NCBI RefSeq assembly: GCF_027244095.1
Contig: NC_069669.1
Span: 22,037,501-22,101,500 of the forward strand
Reading direction: 5' to 3'
Length of the DNA: 64,000 nt
Origin: Hemicordylus capensis
Lineage: Eukaryota; Chordata; Lepidosauria; Squamata; Cordylidae
Positions within the stretch are counted from its first letter, which is position 1, and every line of letters starts with the position of its first letter. A program made the translations under genes and the position numbers. Under the pieces are notes generated by a model. The model was not told where the DNA came from. It was given only the letters and a program-made list of their open reading frames with translations, and searched no databases. Shown piece after piece: positions 1-10,756 of the stretch.

Positions 1-720
1 GAAGAGCTGAAGCCAGCCGGGGCTGAAGCCAGCCAGCTGCCGCAGCAGGAGAGCAGGGAGCGAGCCTTCCCCGCAGAGCCCAGCCCAGCCCCCGAGCAGC
101 AGGAAGGCGCCCGCCTTGCAAAGCATGGCAACCTCCGAAGAACCTGCCCAGCTGGCGCCTACCCCCCCCCACCCCCCGCGCGCCCTTTTAAGAAGCTCCG
201 GAGCTTCCCCTTCGCTCTTCTGACCCACAGGCTCCAGCACCCCCTACCCCCCCACCCACCCACAGGCGCCCCCCTGGAACCGCCGCCCCCTCCACGAGCT
301 GGGTGGCTGCGCGATCTGGGACTGGCCGTGCAGCAGGGGAAGGCAGCCCCCGGCGCCCGGGCCTTGCAAGGGAAGGGAAGGCAGCAAAGGACCCGCACGG
401 GAGCTGCAGGGCTCAGCGGGCAGCTCCCGCGCCCCTCTCCCTACCTGCTGCTGCTCCGGGAGGGGGGAGCTCGCCGTCCCCGACCTGGGCTCCTCCGAGC
501 AGCGTGCCTGCAGGTCCGGGGCAGCGGGGGGGGGGGGTCCTTCTCAGCCAGCAGCCATGTTGCTGCTGTAACTCCGGCAGACACGTGGGGAGGCTTCGTT
601 CCTCCTCTCTTACCCACAATGCTGCTGATGCTGCTGCTGCTTCCCGGGGATGGGGCGGCCGGCGAGGGCGGGAGGCGGCCGCCAGGTGGCGCTGCCGCTG
701 CCAGAGGCTGCAAAACGTAC
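1..720 (-). promoter_or_regulatory. POLR3E: GC-rich island: probable POLR3E promoter and first non-coding exon
   Basis: This stretch is strongly GC- and CpG-rich, unlike the AT-richer DNA that follows. On the minus strand it contains a good splice donor (CAG then GTAGGG) whose last exon base is 445, so a first exon ending there would be transcribed leftwards out of the window. The assignment rests on position. In human, POLR3E (an RNA polymerase III subunit) follows EEF2K in the same direction, and a tRNA-Leu(AAG) gene sits just upstream of its start. Both conditions hold here. No POLR3E codon is visible, because in human the coding sequence starts in a later exon. It could instead be a CpG island of another gene. 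Start and end are approximate. Confidence 0.5.
712..715 (-). terminator. RNA polymerase III terminator of tRNA-Leu(AAG)
   Basis: A run of four T on the minus strand begins five bases past the 3' end of the tRNA. This is the standard Pol III stop signal at its usual distance. Confidence 0.8.
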
Positions 721-802
721 TGGCAGCGGTGGGATTCGAACCCACGCCCCCGAAGAGACTGGAGCCTTAATCCAGCGCCTTAGACCGCTCGGCCACGCTA
801 CC
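721..802 (-). tRNA. tRNA-Leu, anticodon AAG
   Basis: The 82-base minus-strand sequence folds as a class II (long variable arm) tRNA. The acceptor stem GGTAGCG pairs with CGCTGCC and is followed by discriminator A. The A-box region reads TGGCCGAGCGGTCTAAGGC and the B-box reads GGTTCGAATCC. The anticodon stem CTGGA/TCCAG closes the loop TTAAGGC, giving anticodon AAG. The variable arm contains TCTCTTCGGGGG. No intron is present and no 3' CCA is encoded, as expected for a eukaryotic nuclear gene. It lies directly upstream of the presumed POLR3E promoter and is transcribed in the same direction as EEF2K. Confidence 0.97.
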
Positions 803-961
803 GGCTTGCAGGCAGCTTCTCTCCGCAGCTTGCTTATCTCTGTCCGGCCATCAATTTCACCTTCCTCTTTCCTGATCTTTTGATCAATTTCATCTTCCTC
901 CTCTCTTCAGAATGGCATGGCATTCTGCAGCTAGGGAGAAGGATGTTGGGGGAGATTTATG

Positions 962-965
<4 letters not shown>

Positions 966-1023
<58 letters not shown>
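966..1023. repeat. (TA)n microsatellite
   Basis: An uninterrupted TA dinucleotide tract of about 58 bases. It is likely to be length-variable and able to extrude as a cruciform. Confidence 0.98.
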
Positions 1024-1026
<3 letters not shown>

Positions 1027-1325
1027 AAATAAAAAATTCCGCACATATTTGTAGGAGGCGTTGCTAGTTGCGAAACTGAGTGCCTGGGAGCGACTCGAGG
1101 CAGACCACAGCCCGGTTCAGACATTTATGCTGTACGAGTGTACTGCAGATGTGGTTGTGTGAATGGCTGAACCTGGGTTCGTTTTAAAAGTGCAGCAGCT
1201 GGAGACAGGCCCTTCAGATGCATGGGGCACAGAGGGGAACTAGTGTATTTCTGCACCCGCTTTTAACATATATGTGAATGACTGTACACTCGTTTTGGAA
1301 GGAAAATTTAAGGAAATTCCTTATG

Positions 1326-1556
1326 TGGAGGGGAAATGGCTTGACTAGCAAGCCAGAGGTTGCCGGTTTAAACCCCCGCCGGTATGTTCCCTAGAGATGA
1401 TGGGAAACGTCTATATTGGGCAACAGCGATATAGGAAGGTGCTGAAAGGCATCATTTCACACTGCGTGGGAGGAGGCACTGGCCAACCCCTCCTGTATTC
1501 TACCAAAAGAAGACCACAGGGCTCTGGGCGCCAGGAGTCGACAACTTTAGATCGCC
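1326..1556 (+). repeat. Sauria-type tRNA-derived SINE
   Basis: It has an A-box-like head (GGGGAAATGGCTTGACTAGC) and a B-box-like segment (GGTTGCCGGTTTAAACCCC). The body that follows matches the copy at 8558 closely, including the stretches around 'ATATAGGAAGGTGCTGAAAG' and 'CCACAGGGCTCTGGGCGCC', and ends in a Bov-B-like 'AGGAGTCGACAAC'. This is the layout of squamate Sauria SINEs. It is diverged. Confidence 0.8.
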
Positions 1557-2129
1557 TTTGCCCATGTGGCACGGATCGGTGCCATCAAAACGACGGCTCA
1601 TGTTTTACTATATTGTACTTGCTATAGAAATATCTGTGCCCAATATATGTCACCTTTTAAATCAATTAATTTTTCAGGCCATGCGCAGGAGTCGTCCGCC
1701 ACCCTTAGCAGGAGCACCTCCCACAGCATGGAACATGCTCACTCATTCAAGTCAAGAGTAACCTAGTCCGGCATCCTAGGCAGCTCCAGAGAGCAGAAGT
1801 CCAGCTGGCCGTGGGGCGGCTGTAGGTGCTCCCCACTCCATCCCAGCAATTGAATACCCCTCCCTCTAAAAGAGAAGCTAAATGGAACCTCCATGTTAAG
1901 GAGGAGTATATCTCGAAGTAGCCGTTGCGGCTGGGAGGTAAGAGTGGCTATTGCTGCCATACCTTAGTTGTGGACTGCCCGGCTATATTGCATGGACAGC
2001 AGTGTATGAATCAGGATCCTTGTCAAGCTTTTCATGCGTAGTGAGATGTGGGGTTGGGTACGCATACTTGGTCAAAAATATGGGGGGGGGCCTACTGGGT
2101 GAAGAGGCCCTTGAAGACATGGCCTGCCC

Positions 2130-2720
2130 TGTCCCTGAGCACCCTCCAGAGCTGTATTCAGACATTACATTGTGCATGCACAGAGGTGTCTGTACACATT
2201 GCCACATTGCTGTGTGAATTACTGTACCCACAATCATTTGTTGTATTTCCAGCTGATCATGGAAACGCGGGCTGAGCACACTTAGGGCGCTTGGCTCTTC
2301 AGACAAATGCCCTGCAGGTGAAGAGGATGGCTGGTAGCGCTGGAGGTGGGGTTCCTGGATCCGTTATGAGCCCTGTACACACATTCACCTGCTCTAGAGT
2401 TGAACGCTTGAACAGGGCTTGCGCACAGATCTGTACAAGTTGTGTACAGTGCTGTACACTCACCCTACAAGTGTTGAACACAACATCTGTATAGGGCTTC
2501 AGACCTTAGAGTGTATGTGCAGACCAATAATGGACACATCTTGATCTGTAAACTTGTACAAATCATTGCGTGCATGACGGCACATGTGTTCACTTCAAAA
2601 GAGCAACTGGGTAGAGGCCCCCTCAGATACTGTGCATATGTTGAACACAGCGTGTGAATAACTGTACATGTGTTCACCCCCTCAGATATTGTACGTATGT
2701 TGGCCATAACACCTGCATGG
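2130..2720. repeat. TGTACA-rich non-autonomous DNA transposon remnants
   Basis: The region carries many TGTACA palindromes and phrases such as 'TTCAGACATTACATTGTGCA' and 'GTGTGAATTACTGTACC'. These resemble the termini of the element at about 34050-34620. It appears to be several broken copies. The family is not assigned. Confidence 0.4.
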
Positions 2721-3190
2721 CTGAATAGATGTGCATTGTCCATGGCATGTGCAGTGACATTAACCTGGAAATAGGGCTAGCTTATGCCCAGGGTGACCAG
2801 CCAGCTCACCCACCCCTGCTAATTGCCATTTATATAGAATTCTCTTTGGCTAATATGTCGATTCCTTCAAGAAATCCAAGCAAGAGGCCATCATCACATA
2901 CTGGCTCTGTTGCACCTGAATTTAGTCACACTCATTTAAATAAAATGTCAGCCACTCAACGGCTGAGTCCATATGACCAACTTTAAGTGCATTGGAGTCA
3001 TTATTGCTCACCTGCCCCCGGACCGCCATCAATTCAGTGCTTGTCTGCAAAGGACAATGCTGAATGCAGGAAGGATCCCTCCATCCAATGCAGAGCCTGC
3101 CCCACATTTAGCAGACCAATGCTGAATGCACAGAGCCGCGGAGGATCATGACCCACGTTATGGATTGGCTTCACCCAACAGCCATAATGC

Positions 3191-3378
3191 CTCAAGAGGA
3201 TGGAGCCGCTCTGGGAAGAACAGAAGGTTACAAGTTCCCTCCCTGGAAGCATCTCCAAGACAGGCTGAGAGAGACTCCTGCCTGCAACCTTGGAGATGCC
3301 GCTGCCAGTCTGTGAAGACAATACTGAGCTAGATGGACCAAGGGTCTGACTCAGTATATGGCAGCTTCCTATGTTCCA
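3191..3378 (+). repeat. 5S/tRNA-headed Sauria-type SINE, 5' truncated
   Basis: It contains the shared body ('GATGGAGCCGCTCTGGGAAG') and the conserved 3' region ('GCCGCTGCCAGTCTGTG', 'ACTGAGCTAGATGGACCAAG', 'ATGGCAGCTTCCTATGTTCC'). The same modules recur at more than a dozen places in the window. Confidence 0.85.
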
Positions 3379-4219
3379 ATTTTGCATGCAATCAGTATGC
3401 AAACAATCTATGCATCGAGAATGCATCCATCTAAGTTAGTCATGATGAGAGGCCCAAAGAAATTAAGGGGACCTAAGTTAGTCATGACTAGTGTGGGTGC
3501 CGCAGAGTGCGAAAACAGAAACTGTGGGTTACCCCCACGCCCAGATCACCAAGTGTGGATGCCAAGCAGCTTGTGCTGGCAATGGTTTTCAACAACAAAA
3601 ATGAAAGAGGACGGATTGTTTTGGTTCATGCCTGCCCAGACAGCAAATATAGCCCAGACGCCAGGCCCACAAATGTTAGCCATCAGGGACGATCTCAGTG
3701 GATGAATGCTCATGATGATTTTTGGCAATGTCTACCCACCTAGAGACAGAAAAGGAGGTGACGACATCGTTGCACTAAAGAGCTTGCTGTGGGTCACCAC
3801 CCCTTCTTTATCCCTACCCCCCAAACCATTAGGGTCAAAATTGAAGTCAACTTTGCACAGAGCAAAGGGTCAGGGTAGCAACTGAATGAACACACTTGTC
3901 CTCTCTCCATGGAGTAATCTTTGGAGGACATTCCTACCGATTTCGATTCCCATTCCTCTGACATGGATAACCATTTATAACAGATTTTGTTTTTAGAACA
4001 CCATTGTCTATTTGGCCGGGACAATAAAAGCACAATGACACACAGCGCTGAAAGTATGGCACTGCTCTCTCCAGGGACGCAGACCTGTTCCAAAATCACA
4101 ACGAGCATTCGTCCCCGCAGATGGCACCACCGACCACCCCAGCTGGCTCATGTCCTATTACGACCAACAAGGTCACACGGAGAGCACAAGAGTGGCTGAA
4201 ATAAGATTGAAACTTAGAA

Positions 4220-6152
4220 TAAGATTATTCTGCAGGCGTTTATTGAAATATGTACCCATCCTCGTGTTCTTGTGCTTCCAAATTTTGCACCGGACCATGT
4301 AAACCAAAACACAGGAATTCAAGCCTTGGGGGTTGGTGAGGCTTTTGCTACGAGCTCAAACACACCTGTAACGAGTTCACACATTCTGAGGACTTGCCAC
4401 AAATCACCAATCTCCTCTAGCCTCTCTCACTGTAGATTATACCCCCAAAAGGCCCCAATCCAGTCGGAGGATTTCTTAAGATGAAGTACTGATAACAAGA
4501 AGCTGAGTTCTGCACTTTTAGAAAGATTAATTACCTGGGAAAACATGAGCAAGTGGAATCCACAAAAGGCAGTGATGCAAGCAAGTAAAATCTCTAGTGA
4601 AAATCTATAGTGTAGTGACTCTGACATGAGTTTAAAGGGATTCACTTCCAAGTCAGTTCACATAAGATTGCAATATTGGGAGGAATCAAAATAATGTCTA
4701 TATACTTTTAATTTCCACCAGTTCATTTTATTTGCTGCAGCTGCATCAAGTCATCTCAACTTTATTCCTGCTTTCTTCTCATTAGCACTAGAAAGACAAT
4801 GAAGGGGATCTTTACTGAACGACATACACACCCCTGAACTCTGATATTAGGTGAAATGGGCAGTCAACCTTTGCTTTTTATCAGTTGGTCTTAGCAATAT
4901 CCCAGGTCGACTGTTAAGGCTCTTAGTCAAGAAAATCATCATTTGAAATTGCATTAACCAGGACTATATAAACCTGAAACTCTCCGATGCTGTTTTACAC
5001 AGGTATTTCTCAGAACAGATCCGTGTTATTACAATCCAAAAATACAAAAGCAAAATCCCTGTTCTCGAGTTTACATCAATTGTTCATCAGGAACTGATTT
5101 AACAATCCAGAAGGCTACCTGGTACAGCCTTCTCACAGGGTTGTAATACCTCAGAATGCACATGGAATATCATTTGTTTGAAAGTTGACAACCTCCCGTC
5201 AAAATGGTATTTCCAAAGTCGGGAATGTTTACTTATTAGGGAGAAGAAAGCCTAAGCTGCTCTTCCACAAGGAACTATTGAGGGGGACTCATAGGCTACT
5301 TTCAGACAAGCGATCGCCCTGTGCACACTAAAGGGGCGCAGTCCTCTGAATGTTTGAAGGGGATCCTAAAAATCACACACTTCGGGATGTACTGGAACAG
5401 GAGAGAATCACTACTCTTTAAAAAAGTTTTTTAAAAGTTTTATCCACAGAAGGAAGATGTAATCAAGTTGAGAGGACAGCAAGCAAAAGTCCATGGGGCA
5501 TAAAGCCTCCTGCCCCATAACCTGCAGGCAGCAACAGCTGCAATGTGAAGAGAGAAGCTACGTGCTTGGATGCTACCGTCAAACAGTTGCTACTTCCTAG
5601 TGCTGAGGAAGGGGGCTTCCTAATTCTTGACTGCCCTCGGGCAGAGAATTGTGGGGCTTCTCCACCTTCTTCAGGTCCTCAACCTAAGTTGAGAATCAAA
5701 TCTCAACGTGAGACAAGTACACTTTTTTTGTTTTGTTTAAAAAGAGAAGACCAACCATAGAAAATCTGCATTTCATAACAGAGAGAGTGAGGCAGTGGTG
5801 AAAGATGCCTGTGTGGCAACCTTCCGTTGTGTCTAACTTAAAAATATGCACTTCAAGTGGATATCAGCTTTCCCCCCTTCCAAATGAACTAGGCCTTTCT
5901 GGTGGAGCAGTTTTGCAAAATACCCACGGTGATCGAAACAGAAGCTCTGAAATTTTGGTAGCAAAGTACACGCTGCTGCTTCTTGATCTTCTTTCAGTTG
6001 GAATAGTTAGAAAATTGCCATATGAAAAACACCAGGGAACGCCACATAAAAATACACCTTTTTTTCTTCCTCCTCCAAACAAAAACAAGAGTCTTTAAAA
6101 AACAATTATCTGCACGGATATATACACAAGAAAGCCGCTTGGTTTTCAAGTT
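4220..6152 (-). other. EEF2K: EEF2K 3' untranslated region
   Basis: The stretch lies directly downstream of the EEF2K stop codon and is almost free of recognisable repeats, unlike the flanks. It ends at an AATAAA signal. Further AATAAA motifs occur within it near 4730 and 4757, so alternative polyadenylation is possible. The length of about 1.9 kb is inferred from the most distal good signal. Confidence 0.65.
4239..4244 (-). promoter_or_regulatory. EEF2K: Probable EEF2K polyadenylation signal (AATAAA)
   Basis: On the minus strand AATAAA lies 1.9 kb past the stop codon, at the end of the repeat-poor block. Cleavage would be expected 10-30 bases further left. Confidence 0.5.
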
Positions 6153-6262
6153 TCACTCCTCCATCATGGCCCAGGCTTCTTCAGCTTTCTGGTAGTACTG
6201 ATTAGCCAATCTGCCCTTCATGGCTTGCATAGCGACTTCCGCAGCTTCCGTGTACAGCTCAC
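6153..6262 (-). CDS. EEF2K: EEF2K coding exon 17 (residues 690-725 and stop)
   Basis: It encodes the C-terminal helix from [17 protein letters not shown] to WAMMEE and TGA. This end is known to bind eEF2 and is needed for substrate phosphorylation. The acceptor is CTAG and the first two bases complete Gly690. Confidence 0.97.
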
Positions 6263-8879
6263 CTAGGAAAAAGAGATGGAGAATCACATGGAGAGAGCGA
6301 AGGCAGACGATTTCCTTTAGAGGACCTATAAAGCCCTAGACAGCTTAGGCCCTGGGTGTTTAAGAGAACATCTTCTTCATTATGAGCCCCACCGCCCACT
6401 GAGGTCGGCTGGAGAGATCCGTCTCCAGTTGCCGCCAGCTCGGCTGGTGGCCACACGGGGACGGGGTCTTCTCAGTTGCTGCCCCAAGACGGTGGGATGT
6501 GCTCCCGACTGAAATACGATCCTCCCCATCTCTAACCATATTTTAAAAGCACCTGAAAACCCACCTCTTCGCCCAAGCTTTTTCACCTTTTTACATTTTT
6601 AAGTTTTAATCTGTTTTTGATTTTTAAATTGCCTAAATTGTTTTAAGATTTTTGTGTATGTTTTAACTTGTTTTATGTTATTGTTAACTGCCCAGAGACA
6701 GAAGTTTGGGGCAGTGTATACATTTGACAAATACATAAATAAATTTCTTCTTGTATGGGAGCAACACAGGCTGCGAGAAACGAAGGGCTGAACTAGGCAA
6801 GACGACAGTCCCTTGGATCTCCTCTTTTCAAACGTTGCCCCTGAAAGATGCCACTTTGTCCCCGATAACTGGGAAAAGATTCACTGTTTAGCAGGGGGAG
6901 AGCAACTGGCCCTATCCGTCCCCAGCACAGCATCCCTCCAGTGGTTGTGGCTGGTATCTGCCTTATGTTTCTTTTTAGATTGTGAGCCCTTTAGGGACAG
7001 GAGACCCCCATCTTATTCTCATTTTCTATGTAAGCCACTTTTGAGAACTGTTTGGTTGAGAAGCAGAATATTCGTGATTGTCATTGCTTTTCAAGTGGGG
7101 GCCACTTGGGCAAAAACCCTTCAGTGTGAGAGCCATTCCCTGACTTTTGCACAAGGCTGCGCTTTCCCCAATGTTGAGAGGGCCACAAGGAGAGACAGGG
7201 AGGGGCGTCTTGTGGGGAAAGCTCAGGGCAGGGCTGCACTTCCCAGCACGCCACGCACGGCTTCCAAGATGGGGCAGGGGCTCAAGGGGGCTCCGTTTCC
7301 CTTCAAGGCGGCCCCCAGTACCAGGCAAAGTGCAGCACTGCACGCTGGGAACAGTCGCACCCATATGGTGTCCGGGGGACAAACAGTATTTCGCTCAGCC
7401 GAAGTTTACAGCGACCTGACCCTGGCCCCCAGGTTGACTACACTCATCTAGTTTGGCACAAATAAGAGAGGCCAGAACAAGAAAGATCCTGATCCCCTGC
7501 CAGGTGACCCGCAAAAAGCCATTTCTGGACCTCAGTTCATCCCGAAATCCTTTTCCATGACCCAGGTTCCGCTTCAGAATACGTGAAGGGCAAATTTTAA
7601 AAAAGCAAAGAGGCCAACATACTGCCCAGTTCACACCAGCGGCGGAGGTCCTGCTCCCCAGGCCTCCGCCAGCAGAGATCTGTTTGAAAGGCGCGTGGGG
7701 CGGAGACGTCTCCGCAGCTGTGTCCGAGTCCTCCCGTGGGAAGCCCGGCGGCCCTGGCGCCGCGGGAACCTTGACAGCCGGCAACAGAGAGACGTTCCCC
7801 GCGGTGCCTCCGGCCTGGCCTGGCCTCTCTCCCAGCTTTCTTCTGTGCTCTTGGCGGGTGCCTTTGCTGCACTGCCTTTTTCAATGCGTGGTTTTTATTG
7901 TGTGCATTTTGTTTCACACTTGTGGGGAGCCGCTTTGAGAGCGGTTATGCTGAAGAGCAGGGGACGAATGTGGACGCAGATGAGCCAAGATGGGAAATTG
8001 CCAAGTGGCAGAGTCACACAAAGGGGCAGCCCACACGATCAGGGGCAGGGGGCATTTTCCAAGCACATTATTGTTGCTTCTCACATCAGCCAGACAACTG
8101 GACTTCAAAACGTCCTCATGTGAAAACACACACAAGCTAGCATCGTACCTGATCTCTGCGGGTCCTTGTCCAGGCGAAACCCTCCAGCCATCAACATCTC
8201 CGCTTCCCTTGCCAGGAGCAGATAGCGAGGCTCATCTTGAGTGCCGTCGTATTCGCCGCCTTCGTCATAATCAGTCATGTTCAATGCAGCGTTGTACCAG
8301 TGGAGGGCTTCCTTCCAGTCCCGGCCTCTGAGTCATCCAACAGCAACAAGGGAAAACATGAAACACACCCAAATGGTTGTGAGAAAGTGAACAGGCTCTC
8401 ACTTGAAGCTGCTTCGCGACTGGATTGTGCGCACAGCGGAGTCTGGAAACTCGATTCCCAAAAGCCTTTAAGAAAGCTCTTCCTTAAAGAAAATGTTTCT
8501 GTTTCACAAGGCATGCGTCAATAGTTCCTCAACCTTCACCCTTTCTGTTAGCCACCTAATGGTGCAGCGGGGAAATGACTTGATTAGCAAGCCAGAGGTT
8601 GCCGGATCGAACCCCCACTGGTATGTTCCCCAGATATCAGGCAGCAGCGATACAGGAAGATGCTGAAAGATGAGATGCATCATCTCATACTGTGCGGGAG
8701 GAGGCAATGGTCAACCCATTCTGTATCCTACCAAAGAAAACTACAGGGCTCTGTGGGCACCAGGAGTTGACACCGACTCAATGGCATACTTCACCTTTAC
8801 TTCACCCTTTCTGTTGCAAGCCTTGGGCTCAGGGACCCCTTAGAGATTTTTAGTGTGTGCATGCACGCGTGTGTGTGTG

Positions 8880-8916
<37 letters not shown>

Positions 8917-10721
8917 CAAACACTGGTCAATCATCCTGGAATATTAGCTAGCCATCAGTCTAGCAAAGTGATGGGCAGTTAGCATCCCTAACAACATAAT
9001 TACCTGTCAGGAGCAAGGTTTAGGCCTGTGTCATATGCTCTTGCAACAAAGATCATGGAAGGCCGATCTCCAGCCTCTGCTGCTCTGTATAAATATCCAA
9101 ATCCTTTGATTCTGTTTTCCTCTGTGTCCTACAGAAGCAAAAACAGGAGCTAATCACCACCGTTCCTTCAAACACCTGCTTGTAGGCAAGAGCTGACTCA
9201 CGTGGAGGGATTTTTGTTTGGGGTCTGACATCTTTTGGAACTCTGTGTGTGTCATTGACCTAATGCAAAATACAGGAGGCCAAACAGGGCACCGGAAAAG
9301 GGTTCACTGCACAGGACAAACGCAGGCCTGCCACTGAGAGTCAGCAAGCTCAAGCTTCCCGATGCATTTCTGTGAAGAACACAAACCTTTGCAAATGTGT
9401 GTGTCTGTCACGTTTTTGTGGCTACACCTTAGAAAAGGTAGGATCTCTGAGGAGACCTCGTTGGGGTGCTTTGACGTCAACATACAAAATGCAGACGTGC
9501 TCAAATGATGCAGGTGCAACAAGGAGTCTGAAGGGGGACCGAATCATCTTCTTCAAATGCCCAAAGGGCTCTCACAAGGAAGAGGAGAAAGACTTGTCCT
9601 CTGCGGATCCCGAGATCTGATGGGAAGCTTCAAGTTATAGGAGGGCGGATTCCGGCTGAACATTAGGGGAATCTTCTGAGCCGTAGGATCAATGTGAGAA
9701 CGGCACCAGTGGCCTAGAGGCGTGGTGGGCTCTGGTGGGGATGCTCAGGATCGAGAATGCTGCATCATGCAGCCTGCAAGTCCCTCTCACACCGAACCAG
9801 ACCCTTGGTCTCCCTAGCTCAGTATTGTCTACTGACTGGCAGCAGCTCTTCAACAACCCAGACAGGCATCTTTTCCCAGTTTCCCCACGTCCTATCTCGA
9901 CATGCCAGGGATTGAATGTGGGATCTTCTGAGAAGTAGCAGTAAGTTTATTGCAGTCGCAACCAGATTAACCATTAATAACAATTAATAACATTAATAAG
10001 AAAAATTCAAGAACTTTCAAAGTTTACAAAATCACAAACTGTTCAAATTACTAAGACAGTCTTTACGGAGCTTCAGCACCACGAAACAGAGCTTTGCCAC
10101 ATTATCTGAAATTACAGGTTTGAAACTGGTCAGCCTAATTCTCAAATAAAATTGGTCTGTGGGTCCAGGATAAATGGCTAAAATAGGAGTAATAAATCTG
10201 GTGCGAGTGTCCTTATAAAATTGGCAATAAAGAATAACATGGGTGATAAGACTCTATATCCCCCGCACCACAGGGGCAAAAGTGCTGATTGTAAGGAAGT
10301 TGTTTGAATTTACCATCAAGTACTGCCGAAGGGATGGGACCTTCTGCATGCAAAGCAGATGCTCTACCACTGAGCTATGGCCCCATCCTCTAAGGGGAAC
10401 ACCTTATAGCAGGCAGCACCCACGTGTAGTCACCCATCCAAATGCAAACCAAGGCGAACCCTGCTTAGCAGAAAATCAATGCTCGCGGCCACAAGGCCAG
10501 CTTAAATCCCATTGAGTGGCACGTTATTTACCTCTAGTGTGATCTCAGAAAGAATGTGATGTGGCAGCTGAGAATACATGAGTCCTAAGCCAACAATGGC
10601 CTCCAGTTCCCCGCAGTCAGCGGCATGCTCCAGGTGAAAAACAGCCGACGCTTGATCCCACTCTGAGTCTTTTTCGCAGAAACGGCCAGCTTCATGGTAG
10701 CGAACCATGGCCAAGTGGACC

Positions 10722-10756
<35 letters not shown>

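Larger units (their letters stand above)
803..4219. other. Intergenic DNA between tRNA-Leu(AAG) and the EEF2K 3' end
   Basis: No gene is recognisable. The stretch holds a TA microsatellite, a Sauria-type SINE, TGTACA-rich DNA-transposon-like sequence at about 1100-1300 and 2130-2720, and part of a 5S/tRNA SINE near 3191. About 3400-4210 shows nothing that I recognise. The short open frames here have no domain or codon signal. Confidence 0.6.
6263..8148 (-). other. EEF2K: EEF2K intron between coding exons 17 and 16
   Basis: It holds a CR1/L2-like LINE tail (about 6315-6745), an L2-like 3' end (about 6880-7080) and a copy of an unclassified repeat (about 7098-7370). The remainder, including a GC-richer patch near 7640-7850, shows nothing I can identify. 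Confidence 0.6.

Noticed and set aside
303-783. Overlapping plus- and minus-strand frames in 300-783
   Set aside because: They run through a tRNA gene and a GC-rich promoter. Frame length is explained by base composition.
1326-1556. Possible extra tRNA genes at the A/B-box-like motifs
   Set aside because: The motifs belong to SINE heads. The flanking stems do not pair as a tRNA and the sequence continues into SINE bodies.
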